59,315 nucleotides of DNA from the NCBI GenBank assembly GCA_944367415.1, contig CALVWN010000032.1, forward strand, positions 1 to 59,315, read 5' to 3'. The notes beneath the pieces are model-generated. The model was not told the DNA's origin, made no database searches, and saw only the letters and a program-made list of their open reading frames with translations. Origin of the DNA: an uncultured Clostridia bacterium (GTDB lineage: Bacteria > Bacillota > Clostridia > Christensenellales > Borkfalkiaceae). Made by a program: the position numbers and the translations under genes. Positions 16,074 through 23,741 of this stretch are shown piece by piece. Position 1 is the stretch's first letter, and each line of letters starts with the position of its first letter.

Positions 16074-16778
16074 TTACAGATTTTTGAGGTAGAACACTTC
16101 TTCCTGCGAGAGACGGCGCACGGCGCCGCGGTCAAGGCCCGTGAGCGTGAGGTCTCCGATCTTTTGCCGTTTGAGGAAGGCGACCTGCTTCCCGACCGCC
16201 TCGAACATCTTGCGGATCTCGCGGTTTCTTCCCTCGGTCAGCACGACGCGCAGTTTGGTGAATTTTTTATTGGTCTCTGTCACCGATACCTTGCATTTCT
16301 TGCTGACGACGCCGGGAGCGATCTCCACGCCGGCGCGCAGACGGTTGAGCTGCACGTCGGTGATCGTTCCGTCTATCCGCACGAGATAGGTCTTTGCGAT
16401 CTCGCTCTGCGGCGCGGTGAGCCGATAGGCAAGATCGCCGTCGTTGGTGAGCAGAAGCATCCCTTCGGTGTCATAATCGAGACGTCCGACGGGAAATACT
16501 CTGCCCGCGCCTTCGGGCAGGAGATCCATGACCGTCTTTCTCCCCTTGTCATCCGAAACGGTGCAAAGGTACCCCTTCGGCTTGTTGAGGAGATAGTATT
16601 CATATTTGACTTTATGCGACAGCGTCTTGCCGTCGAGCATGACGACGTCATCGGCAGACACGTCGTCGCCCGCCCGCGCCACTCTTCCGTTGATGGTCAC
16701 GCGGCCTGCCGCTATGATCTCGTCGCTTCCGCGGCGGGAGGCGATCCCCTGCTCCGCCAAAAATTTATTGATTCGCAT
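16074..16778 (-). CDS. rluB: 23S rRNA pseudouridine synthase (RluB/RsuA family)
   Basis: It converts a uridine of rRNA to pseudouridine. An N-terminal S4 RNA-binding domain (MRINKFLAEQGIASRRG) precedes the catalytic domain with the aspartate of VGRLDYDTEGMLLLTNDG. The later KTYLVRIDG and EGRNREIRKMFEAVG blocks are typical. In Firmicutes the single RluB homologue modifies 23S rRNA near position 2605; the exact target here is inferred. The start overlaps the upstream D,D-carboxypeptidase gene by 14 bp, an arrangement that agrees with the dac-rluB order common in Clostridia. Confidence 0.93.
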   Translation of the reverse strand: MRINKFLAEQGIASRRGSDEIIAAGRVTINGRVARAGDDVSADDVVMLDGKTLSHKVKYEYYLLNKPKGYLCTVSDDKGRKTVMDLLPEGAGRVFPVGRLDYDTEGMLLLTNDGDLAYRLTAPQSEIAKTYLVRIDGTITDVQLNRLRAGVEIAPGVVSKKCKVSVTETNKKFTKLRVVLTEGRNREIRKMFEAVGKQVAFLKRQKIGDLTLTGLDRGAVRRLSQEEVFYLKNL

Positions 16779-17805
16779 CTGAACCGTCCCAAGATAAGTT
16801 TCTGCTATCCATGATATACAAATTCTGTGAAAAAATCAAGTCATTTGCAAGAAAAATTTTGAGACAACCGGCAATTGCTCCCACAGTTTCGGGAATCTCC
16901 TCGGAAAGCTCCGTTTCGGAGCGTATGAGGGCGAATTCCTCCCGCCTGAGCGGGTAACGGAAATCGGCGCGAACACCCGTGCGAGCGGGCAGGAGTGCGT
17001 CGTCGATGAGTGGCAGCATCGTGTACTGCGCAAACGCTTCGTCAAGCAATTCTGTTGTACGCTCGTACATCTGCGGGCTGTTGAGGACGACGCTGACAAG
17101 CGTCATTCCGCAGCGTTCGGCGCTCGTGACGAGGCAGCGCCCTGCGTCCGCCGTGAATCCCGTCTTGATGCCGTTTGCGCCCTCGTAGGAGGCGAGCATC
17201 TTGTTCTTGTTCTGCCAGTTGCGGGGCGCATAGTACCGCGTGGAGACGATGGTGCGGAAGGTCTCGTTCTGCATGGCGTAAGCGGCGATGAAGGCAAGAT
17301 CGCGCGCCGTCGTCCTGTGCCGTTTGTCGGGGAGTCCGTGCGGATTGACAAAGCAGCTGTCCGTCGCCCCCACCATCGCGGCCTTTTCGTTCATTGCCTG
17401 TGCGAAGGCGCGGATGCTGCCGCTGTGATGGAGCGCAAGCGCTGCAGCGGCGTCGTTGCCCGAGCGCAGCATGAGTCCGTACAGCAGTTCTTCGACTGTA
17501 TAGACCTCCCCCGCCTTCAGATAGATGCTGGAACCCTCCACGCCGGCGGCTTCCGCGGGAATAACGACGGGCTCCTTCAGATCGCAGTCGTCGAGAATGA
17601 GGATGGCGGTGAGGATCTTGGTCGTGCTTGCGTTCGGCAGCGGCGTCGTTGCATTTTTCTCCCACAGGATGCGGCGGGAAGAGACTTCCGCCACACACTC
17701 TGCCGCACTCTCCGTTGCGGCGGAGGCCGTGACCGGTGCACCCGTCAGAAACAGAACGGGCAGCATTGCGGTCAAAAGCAGGACGGGCAGCCGTTTTTTA
17801 CGCAT
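16765..17805 (-). CDS. D-alanyl-D-alanine carboxypeptidase (S11 family)
   Basis: This penicillin-binding enzyme trims the terminal D-Ala of peptidoglycan stem peptides. A signal peptide (MRKKRLPVLLLTAMLPVLFL, cut near ASA) leads to the active-site STTK motif. The second motif is SGN and the third GIKTGFT. At 346 residues it lacks the long beta-sandwich and amphipathic tail of PBP5-type enzymes, so membrane anchoring is uncertain. The start follows AAGGGGG. It overlaps ytfJ by 8 bp and rluB by 14 bp. The place beside ytfJ suggests a sporulation-linked cell-wall role similar to DacB/DacF, which is inference. Confidence 0.92.
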   Translation of the reverse strand: MRKKRLPVLLLTAMLPVLFLTGAPVTASAATESAAECVAEVSSRRILWEKNATTPLPNASTTKILTAILILDDCDLKEPVVIPAEAAGVEGSSIYLKAGEVYTVEELLYGLMLRSGNDAAAALALHHSGSIRAFAQAMNEKAAMVGATDSCFVNPHGLPDKRHRTTARDLAFIAAYAMQNETFRTIVSTRYYAPRNWQNKNKMLASYEGANGIKTGFTADAGRCLVTSAERCGMTLVSVVLNSPQMYERTTELLDEAFAQYTMLPLIDDALLPARTGVRADFRYPLRREEFALIRSETELSEEIPETVGAIAGCLKIFLANDLIFSQNLYIMDSRNLSWDGSDANQ

Positions 17806-18175
17806 CTTCCCCCTTGTTGACGAGACGTCCGATGAGGTCGCCCGCCTTCTCGATCAGGCCGTCCAGCGCATCGTCCGTGATGCGCACGACGCGGCACTCC
17901 TTTCCGTCGTCGATGAGAAAGCCGGCGGGTTTGACGTTGATGACCGTGCCCGCGCCTCCCGCAAACGGGAGACATTCGTCTTCCTCGATCTTCTTGACGT
18001 CGCCGTATTCGCCTCCGCCCGAGAGGTACCCCATCGTCACCTTCGTGAAGGGAATGACCTGCGTTCCGCTCGCCGTCTGTACGGGGGCGCCGATGACGGT
18101 GTTCACGTCGACGATTTTCGTCAGTCTTTCCGCAGTTTTTTCAAGGAAGCCGTCGATTTTCTTTGTTTCATCCAT
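17798..18175 (-). CDS. ytfJ: Spore protein YtfJ (GerW family)
   Basis: The protein has 125 residues with the family's pattern: an N-terminal helix, then GAPVQTASGTQVIPFTKVTMGYLSGGG and a glycine-rich GGAGTVINVKPAGFLI segment. In Bacillus subtilis YtfJ (GerW) is a forespore protein needed for correct germination with some germinants. It lies after a membrane protein gene, as ytfI lies before ytfJ in Bacillus. It overlaps the upstream gene by 55 bp and the downstream D,D-carboxypeptidase gene by 8 bp, so the three are clearly co-transcribed. Confidence 0.93.
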   Translation of the reverse strand: MDETKKIDGFLEKTAERLTKIVDVNTVIGAPVQTASGTQVIPFTKVTMGYLSGGGEYGDVKKIEEDECLPFAGGAGTVINVKPAGFLIDDGKECRVVRITDDALDGLIEKAGDLIGRLVNKGEDA

Positions 18176-18702
18176 TTCAAAAATTCCTCCGTTGCCTTTT
18201 TCGCAAACGCGATCGTCAGAACAAGCCCGTTCATTACGGCGCAGATGCCGATACTGCCCTTCAGACAGGGTCTGTTATACAAGATCGTCCTGCTGCGAAA
18301 GGATAAAAAGGCGCTTTTTTCGTGTAAAAAGGCATACGCGATCCCCGAAGCCGCCGTGAAAAATGCCGCGAACAAAATGCTGTTTGCGTTCTGTGCGCCG
18401 CCCGTTTCCAGCAGCTGATGGAACTTGCAAAGCTGAAATCCCTTCGTCACTTCAAACTTCTTCCGCGCGCCCGCCATCTCCGAAAAGGGAACGATGACCG
18501 CTTTCTTTTCGGAGAGATGCAGCACAAGCCCCTCTCCACGCAACTCCGCATATCCGCCGAACAGGCGAAGCGTATGATACAGCGAGACGGAAAACCAGCC
18601 CCTGTTTTCGGCGGCGTCAAGGTAGAGATCGGCGCTCACATAGACGGGCATGAGAAAGAGGATCGCTCCGAAAAAGAACGAATACACAAAAAATTCGCCC
18701 AT
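18121..18702 (-). CDS. Membrane protein, possibly YtfI/DUF2953-like
   Basis: This protein of 193 residues has an N-terminal hydrophobic segment (about 5-22) and further hydrophobic stretches near 105-120 and 145-165, and it ends in a basic tail. I do not recognise a firm domain. Its place just before ytfJ matches ytfI (DUF2953) of Bacillus, which is the only reason for the suggestion. ATG 18702 has no Shine-Dalgarno site and is part of the 3' arm of a terminator-like hairpin (18687-18723). Upstream, TCATA and CATATTA (17 bp apart) resemble a sigma-G/sigma-F promoter whose start would fall near the ATG. Confidence 0.65.
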   Translation of the reverse strand: MGEFFVYSFFFGAILFLMPVYVSADLYLDAAENRGWFSVSLYHTLRLFGGYAELRGEGLVLHLSEKKAVIVPFSEMAGARKKFEVTKGFQLCKFHQLLETGGAQNANSILFAAFFTAASGIAYAFLHEKSAFLSFRSRTILYNRPCLKGSIGICAVMNGLVLTIAFAKKATEEFLKWMKQRKSTASLKKLRKD

Positions 18703-18723
18703 GACTGTAATATGGGCGAATTT
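18687..18723 (-). terminator. Terminator-like hairpin after scpB that contains the next gene's start codon
   Basis: Perfect 12 bp arms AAATTCGCCCAT and ATGGGCGAATTT surround a 9-base loop and are followed by a T-run in the - direction. The ATG of the 3' arm is the start codon of the gene at 18121-18702. Confidence 0.75.
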
Positions 18724-18741
18724 GCAAAAAATATGAAGTTT

Positions 18742-19449
18742 TCAGCCGATCTTGACGATATCCGCGTCGTCCAACCCTTTCAAAAAGTCCGGGATCTCGT
18801 AGCCTTCGTTGAGATCCTGCTCCGACTTCTGTTCCTGTGCGGGCGTCTCCTGCGCGGAGGCGGTCTGTGCAGACGCGTCCTCCTGCAGCTCGTCGCGGGC
18901 ATAGAGATATGTATCGTGCTCCTCTTCTGTGCGCGTGATTGCCGCCATCAGCTCGTTGTAATCGGGGAGATCTTCGAGGGAATGCAGTTTGAAGCGTTTG
19001 AGGAATTCATCCGTTGTCGCAAACAGGACGGGCCTGCCGACGGCGTCCTTTCTGCCGCACGGGTAGATGAGCTTGAGGTCGAGCAGCACATTGACGGCAT
19101 AGTCGCTGTTGAGTCCGCGCAGCAGCTCGATCTCCGTACGGGTGATGGGCTGTTTGTAGGCGATGATGGCGACCGTTTCGAGGATGGTGCGCGTCAATTC
19201 CTTTTCACGGATGGGATTGAGTACGGCGGCGACGCTCTCCTTGTATTTGGGATTGGAGCCGAGCTGCGCTTTTTTGTTGAACTCCAGAAGGACGATGCCG
19301 CCGTCCTCGCCGTAATGTTCTTTCAGTTCTTTGAGCGACTTTTTCACTTCCCCTTCCGTGACATTGAGCTTTTCGGCAATGTCGGCGATGGGAACGCCCT
19401 TTCCGGAGGCGAACAGGATCGCCTCAATCGTATGAGTCAATGGTTCCAA
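18742..19449 (-). CDS. scpB: Condensin subunit ScpB
   Basis: The protein is a winged-helix dimer that binds ScpA in the Smc-ScpAB condensin needed for chromosome segregation. The family core is visible: LTHTIEAILFASGKGVPIADIA at the N-terminus, then LTRTILETVAIIAYKQPITRTEIELLRG and VGRPVLFATTDEFLKRF. The C-terminal 60 residues are an acidic, Gln/Ala-rich tail longer than usual. I choose the TTG start at 19449 because GAGGAGG lies six bases before it; ATG 19464 has no spaced ribosome site, and longer starts would only read out-of-frame scpA sequence. It overlaps scpA by 26 bp. Confidence 0.93.
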   Translation of the reverse strand: MEPLTHTIEAILFASGKGVPIADIAEKLNVTEGEVKKSLKELKEHYGEDGGIVLLEFNKKAQLGSNPKYKESVAAVLNPIREKELTRTILETVAIIAYKQPITRTEIELLRGLNSDYAVNVLLDLKLIYPCGRKDAVGRPVLFATTDEFLKRFKLHSLEDLPDYNELMAAITRTEEEHDTYLYARDELQEDASAQTASAQETPAQEQKSEQDLNEGYEIPDFLKGLDDADIVKIG

Positions 19450-20245
19450 GTCCGGCCTCCTCATCCCTGTCGGGATTGAGCGAAATCGTGATCTCGCCAA
19501 ACGTCGTATCCTGCCTGACGCGCAGGAACTGATATTTGAGCAGTTCGAGGATCGCCTGGAAGGTCGTGACGATCTCCGATTTGGTATAATCTTTTGTAAA
19601 GAGCTGTTCGAATTTGACTTCCTTCTCCGATTCGAGGCTCTCAAGCACAAACTCGATCTTCTGTTCGACGGTGAAGGAATCGCGCGGGATCTCGCGCACT
19701 TCCTCCTCCTTCAAACTCTCCTCCCGTTTGAGGAGCAGCCGCGAGAAGGCGTCGATCAGTCCGTTCATCGTTAGATTTTCCAGCGTAAAGACGGTACGGA
19801 TCTCGCCGACGTCTTTGTCGGGTTCTTTGAAGTAATACCCGATCGTTTCAAGTTCCTTGAGCTTGGACGTCTCCCCTTTGATGAGCTTATATTCCTCTCT
19901 GAGTGCCTGGATGAGCCGTGCTTTATCCTCTTCGATCTCGGCGTCAAGCTCGGGATCCTCTTCGAGGTTGGGAACGAGCGACTGCGCCTTGATCTTGATG
20001 AGGGTCGCTGCAATGTTGAGATAATCGCTCACCTTGTCGACGTCAAGATAGGGAAGCCCCTTCATGTAATCGAGGAATTGTTCCGTCACCTGCGAAATGA
20101 AGATGTCCTGGATCTCGATCTCCTCTTTGTTGACGAGATAGAGCAGCAGATCGAGCGGCCCTTCAAAGTTGCTGAGGACGGTCGTATAGTCGACGTTGGA
20201 GTCAAATTTTTCGCTGATCGATTTGATCCGCGCCTGATCTACCAT
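19424..20245 (-). CDS. scpA: Condensin subunit ScpA
   Basis: The protein is the kleisin subunit that bridges the Smc heads. The N-terminal SNFEGPLDLLLYLVNKEEIEIQDIFI motif region is diagnostic, YLDVDKVSDYLNIAATLIKIKAQSLV follows, and the C-terminal winged helix that binds Smc is present. The start ATG 20245 overlaps the stop of the upstream site-2 protease gene (ATGGTAG). The order protease-scpA-scpB is common in Firmicutes and suggests one transcript from the promoter at 20933-20961. Confidence 0.95.
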   Translation of the reverse strand: MVDQARIKSISEKFDSNVDYTTVLSNFEGPLDLLLYLVNKEEIEIQDIFISQVTEQFLDYMKGLPYLDVDKVSDYLNIAATLIKIKAQSLVPNLEEDPELDAEIEEDKARLIQALREEYKLIKGETSKLKELETIGYYFKEPDKDVGEIRTVFTLENLTMNGLIDAFSRLLLKREESLKEEEVREIPRDSFTVEQKIEFVLESLESEKEVKFEQLFTKDYTKSEIVTTFQAILELLKYQFLRVRQDTTFGEITISLNPDRDEEAGLGTIDSYD

Positions 20246-20925
20246 GGAATCAACCCCCAAAGTGCCCGGATCGGCCAACCGAGGATCCCCGTCGCAAACT
20301 GCATGAACCAGCCGAGGATGTTGAACCACGCCATCTGCCAAATGCCGATACGGACGAGGATCTGGCAGATAAAGCTCTCGATGATGAGTCCGAACAGAAT
20401 ATACTGCCCGTTGTTGCGCAGGAAACGGAACACCCTGCCCCGCCGTTTGTTGACGGCGTCGAGGATGCGGAATCCGTCCAACGGGTACAGCGGGAGCAGG
20501 TTGAAGACAAAGAAGCTCAGGCTGTATGCGAAGACAAAGTAGAAGAAATTCTCAAGCAAAAGCGAGAGAAAGGGAATGCCGGGCAGATAATGCGCCACGA
20601 CGAGATAGAGCGGATAGATGAGAAGCGCCGTCAGATAGTTCATAACGACGCCCGCGCAGGCGGTCAATCCGAGGCCTGTACGGTAGTTTCGGAAATTTTC
20701 CGGATTGATGGAGACGGGCTTTGCCCAGCCGAAGCCGACAAACGTGAAGCAGATCAGCCCCCAAAGGTCGAAATGACGCAGCGGATTGAGCGACAGCCGA
20801 CCGCTCCACTTCGGCGTCGGATCTCCGCAGCGATAGGCAACAAACGCGTGCGCAAATTCATGCAGCGTCAGAACGATGACGACGGCGCAGAAACTTGCAA
20901 GCAGCTCGACGATATATTCAGCCAT
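20239..20925 (-). CDS. Site-2 protease family membrane metalloprotease
   Basis: This integral membrane zinc protease of 228 residues has the HEFAH (HExxH) motif in the first transmembrane segment and NLLPLYPLDG (the third zinc ligand) in a later one. It belongs to the small S2P/M50 group found next to scpA in Firmicutes. Its substrate is unknown. No Shine-Dalgarno site precedes ATG 20925. A -10 box (TATAAT, 20938-20933) lies seven bases upstream, so the mRNA should start at or one base from the ATG. It is the first gene of the operon with scpA and scpB. Confidence 0.9.
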   Translation of the reverse strand: MAEYIVELLASFCAVVIVLTLHEFAHAFVAYRCGDPTPKWSGRLSLNPLRHFDLWGLICFTFVGFGWAKPVSINPENFRNYRTGLGLTACAGVVMNYLTALLIYPLYLVVAHYLPGIPFLSLLLENFFYFVFAYSLSFFVFNLLPLYPLDGFRILDAVNKRRGRVFRFLRNNGQYILFGLIIESFICQILVRIGIWQMAWFNILGWFMQFATGILGWPIRALWGLIPW

Positions 20926-20932
20926 ATATTGT

Positions 20933-20961
20933 ATTATATCGGATTTTCAAAAAAATAGCAA
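20933..20961 (-). promoter_or_regulatory. Promoter of the site-2 protease-scpAB operon
   Basis: On the - strand, TTGCTA (20961-20956), 17 bp, TATAAT (20938-20933). The predicted start is at the ATG (20925), so the transcript is probably leaderless. Confidence 0.6.
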
Positions 20962-21040
20962 GAAAATGTTCGTCGATTGGCAAAATTCTCTACAACAAAA
21001 TGCGCGGAATAGCGTTTACGCCGCAAGATGTTGTGTTTTT

Positions 21041-21074
21041 TGACAAAATCCCCGCGGAGAGGATCCGCGGGGAT
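21041..21074 (-). terminator. Intrinsic terminator of lysA
   Basis: ATCCCCGCGGA and TCCGCGGGGAT (21048-21058 / 21064-21074) form a perfect stem just after the lysA stop codon. TTTTGTCAAAAAA follows on the - strand. Confidence 0.85.
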
Positions 21075-21079
21075 ACGGG

Positions 21080-22408
21080 TCATTTCAAACGCTGCGGGAT
21101 CACGTCGTTGCGGACGAGATCGGCATAGCTCTGCGGTCGGACGATGTACTCTGCCTTCCCGTCCCGGACGAGTACGGCGGGCGGGATCAGATTGCGGTTA
21201 TAGTTGGATGCCATCGAATAGTTATAGGCGCCTGTGGAAAGCACGGCAATGAGATCCCCTCTGCGCGCCTTCGGGAGATTGAAGTCGACGCCGATGAGGT
21301 CGCCGCTCTCGCAGCATTTACCGGCGATGCTGACAAGTTCCGTCGCCTCCTCTGCGGCGCGGTTCGCAAGCACTGCCGTGTATTTGCTCTGATAGAGCGC
21401 ATAACGGGGATTGTCGAACATTCCCCCGTCGATCGCGACATACTTGCGGATGCCGGGGATCTCTTTGATCGCGCCCACCGTATAGAGCGTGATGCCCGCC
21501 TCTCCCACGATGGAGCGCCCCGGCTCGAGATAGACAAAGGGAAGCCTGAGCCCGTACGCACGGCATCCCTCCTTGATGGTGGAGAGCAGCGCGCGCAGAT
21601 AATCTGCATACCCTTCGACGTCGATCATGGCGTCACCCTCTGCATACCAGATGCCGAACCCGCCCCCGAGGTTGAGTGCGTCCGCCTCGAAACCGAGTTT
21701 TTCCTTCATCTGTGCCATGAAGGCAAGATTTTTCTGTACGGCAAGCACGAAGGACTGCTTCTCAAAGATCTGCGATCCGATATGGCAGTGGTAGCCGTGC
21801 AGCTTCAGGTGCGGTTTGGAGAGAACATATGCCGTCATCTCCTCCGCCGCGCCGTTTGCGACCGAAAATCCGAACTTGGAGTCAGGGGTCGCCGTCTGCA
21901 CATAGGCATGCGTGTGCGCTTCGACGCCGGGATTGATGCGGATGAGTACATCCTGAACCATGCCGCGCGCCGCTGCCTCTTCCTCGATGAGGTCGGCTTC
22001 CGAGCGGGAATCCACGACGATCATCCCGATCTTCGCGTCGAGCGCCTCGCGGATCTCGCCGGGCAGCTTGTTGTTGCCGTGCATCGTGATATACTCTGCG
22101 GGGAACCCTGCAGAGAGCGCCGTATACAGTTCGCCCCCCGAGACGACATCCACGCCGATCGCTTCCTGCCGGGCGATCGCATAGATCGCCTCGCAGGAGA
22201 ACGCTTTGGAGGCATACAGCACAAGGCCGTTTCCGCCGTATTCGTTCCGGATGGTGTCGCGGTAAATTGCCATCATATTGCGGATGTACGCTTCGTCAAA
22301 GACATAGAGCGGCGTGCCGAATTGTCCGGCGAGCTCGACACAGTCTGCTCCGCCGATCTCCAAATGTCCTTTTGCATTGATTTTCAACGTATCTCTTGTA
22401 TGGATCAT
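21080..22408 (-). CDS. lysA: Diaminopimelate decarboxylase
   Basis: The PLP enzyme turns meso-diaminopimelate into lysine. It is a fold-III protein of 442 residues. The PLP lysine lies in LYASKAFSC, the glycine-rich phosphate loop is LNLGGGFGI, and the HCHIGSQIF, YLEPGRSIV and CCESGD motifs are all in place. I start at ATG 22408 because the -10 box lies directly before it; an earlier in-frame ATG at 22468 would sit upstream of the promoter, in the preceding terminator. There is no ribosome site; the mRNA is predicted to be leaderless. It stands alone between two terminators, far from the dapF-like domain in this window. Confidence 0.96.
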   Translation of the reverse strand: MIHTRDTLKINAKGHLEIGGADCVELAGQFGTPLYVFDEAYIRNMMAIYRDTIRNEYGGNGLVLYASKAFSCEAIYAIARQEAIGVDVVSGGELYTALSAGFPAEYITMHGNNKLPGEIREALDAKIGMIVVDSRSEADLIEEEAAARGMVQDVLIRINPGVEAHTHAYVQTATPDSKFGFSVANGAAEEMTAYVLSKPHLKLHGYHCHIGSQIFEKQSFVLAVQKNLAFMAQMKEKLGFEADALNLGGGFGIWYAEGDAMIDVEGYADYLRALLSTIKEGCRAYGLRLPFVYLEPGRSIVGEAGITLYTVGAIKEIPGIRKYVAIDGGMFDNPRYALYQSKYTAVLANRAAEEATELVSIAGKCCESGDLIGVDFNLPKARRGDLIAVLSTGAYNYSMASNYNRNLIPPAVLVRDGKAEYIVRPQSYADLVRNDVIPQRLK

Positions 22409-22414
22409 ATCCAA

Positions 22415-22444
22415 ATTATAGCACGTTTTTGCCATCCGGGTCAA
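22415..22444 (-). promoter_or_regulatory. Promoter of lysA
   Basis: On the - strand, TTGACC (22444-22439), 18 bp, TATAAT (22420-22415) with TGC before it (extended -10). Six bases separate the -10 box from ATG 22408. The -35 box starts right after the T-run of the terminator at 22446-22486. Confidence 0.75.
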
Positions 22445-22445
22445 T

Positions 22446-22486
22446 AAAAAAGTGACATAGGATCGCAAAAAACAATACTATGTCAC
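22446..22486 (-). terminator. Terminator of the DacF-like gene, built from an inverted pair of the dispersed repeat core
   Basis: On the - strand GTGACATAG (22486-22478) pairs with CTATGTCAC (22460-22452), and T6 follows. One arm belongs to repeat copy 2. Confidence 0.75.
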
Positions 22487-22495
22487 GCAGTTTAC
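22475..22495 (-). repeat. Dispersed 21 bp near-palindrome, copy 2
   Basis: Read on the - strand it is GTAAACTG-CGTGA-CATAGTAT. It lies between the DacF-like gene and lysA, and a second inverted CTATGTCAC nearby completes a terminator stem. Confidence 0.7.
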
Positions 22496-22513
22496 TATGC
22501 TAATTGTCAAAAA

Positions 22514-23674
22514 TCAAGCGATATTCCAACGATTTGCCTCTTCGCGGTAAGCATCCCACCATGTGTAAGCGGGAGCCTCGTCGCAGCTGACAAGGTCGGT
22601 GCGAGCGATTTCCACACCGTCGCGCGTCAGGATCGCCTGCCCGATGATCTCCCCCTTTGCAACGGGTGCGCGCAACGGCTCCGTCATGACGCTGACATCG
22701 TAATGCTCCTCTGTTCCGCGTCGTTTGAGAGCACTTAATGTCGTCTTGGGTGCCAATGCGACCTCTTTGATGCGGCTGCCGCGCACGGACAGCAGTGTTT
22801 CGAGCGGTGTTCCCGCGCTTAAATAGGTGATGCTCTCGAAATTGTCAAATGCGTAGTCGAGCAGTGTCGTGGCTGCCAAGAACCGCGTCTTGGAAGTCTC
22901 CGATCCGATCACGACGGAGATGACGCGCATTTCCCCTCTCTTGGCCGAGCAGGCAAGGCAGAATCCTGCTTCGTTCGTGAACCCCGTCTTTCCGCCGTCG
23001 CAACCGTCATACAGGCGAATGAGCTTATTGGTATTTGTCATCTGCGTCGTTCGTCCGTCCGGATGCGTGAAATCCTCCAGCCAGATACGTGCATATTCAT
23101 GGTATTTTTCGTGCCGCAGGAGTTCGCGCAGCATGAGCGCGACGTCTTTTGCGCACGAATACTGCGTCTCCTTCGGAAGACCCGTGCAGTTTGCGAAGAG
23201 CGTGTTTTCCGCGCCGAGCTGCTTTGCGCGTGCGTTCATCTTCTCGCAAAACGCACTTTCGCTTCCCGCGATGCGTTCGGCGATCGCCACGCACGAGTCG
23301 TTTGCCGAACAGACGACGATGCTCTTGAGCAGCTGTCCCACGGGATAACAAAGTCCTGCGCCCAGAAAAACCTGCGAGCCGCCCATCCCCGCCGCACGCT
23401 CGGATACCGTGATCTCTTCCTCGTAATTGAGTCTTCCCGCATCCGCTTCCTCAAAGGCGAGCAGCAGCGTCATGATCTTGCACATACTTGCGATGGGCAG
23501 GCGCGCCGTCTCCGACTTGCCGAACATCTGCACGCCGCTCGCATCGTCCATAAGACAGGCAGCCTTGCAGTCGATCGCGACCTCCTCGGCGCGCGCACTG
23601 ACTTTTGTTCCTCCGATCACCGCGGCAACGCCGAGAAAGAGTGCCATTGCCGCGCATATCCATCCCCTTCTCAT
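22514..23674 (-). CDS. D-alanyl-D-alanine carboxypeptidase (DacF-like)
   Basis: This is a second S11 enzyme in the window, acting on peptidoglycan stem peptides outside the membrane. From ATG 23674 it has a signal peptide (MRRGWICAAMALFLGVAAVI, cut near ARA). The catalytic motif is SMCK, the second SAND and the third GGKTGFT, and a C-terminal beta domain completes 386 residues. The start is uncertain: ATG 23710 and ATG 23725 lie at or inside the terminator of spoIVB, so I prefer 23674. The sequence GTATA, a 14 bp gap and GCGCAAACTG upstream resembles a sigma-F promoter, which would suit DacF; this is a weak match. In Bacillus and Clostridium spo0A occupies this place after spoIVB. Confidence 0.88.
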   Translation of the reverse strand: MRRGWICAAMALFLGVAAVIGGTKVSARAEEVAIDCKAACLMDDASGVQMFGKSETARLPIASMCKIMTLLLAFEEADAGRLNYEEEITVSERAAGMGGSQVFLGAGLCYPVGQLLKSIVVCSANDSCVAIAERIAGSESAFCEKMNARAKQLGAENTLFANCTGLPKETQYSCAKDVALMLRELLRHEKYHEYARIWLEDFTHPDGRTTQMTNTNKLIRLYDGCDGGKTGFTNEAGFCLACSAKRGEMRVISVVIGSETSKTRFLAATTLLDYAFDNFESITYLSAGTPLETLLSVRGSRIKEVALAPKTTLSALKRRGTEEHYDVSVMTEPLRAPVAKGEIIGQAILTRDGVEIARTDLVSCDEAPAYTWWDAYREEANRWNIA

Positions 23675-23710
23675 ATCCGCAGTTTGCGCCGCCTTTCGGA
23701 ATTTATACAT

Positions 23711-23736
23711 AAAAAGACGGAGCATATCCGCTCCGT
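23711..23736 (-). terminator. Intrinsic terminator of spoIVB
   Basis: On the - strand ACGGAGC (23736-23730) pairs with GCTCCGT (23723-23717), followed by CTTTTT. Confidence 0.8.
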
Positions 23737-23741
23737 GCTTT

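Noticed and set aside
19464-19650. Longer scpB starting at 19650 or 19464
   Set aside because: The extra N-terminus is out-of-frame scpA sequence. GAGGAGG is correctly spaced only for the TTG at 19449.
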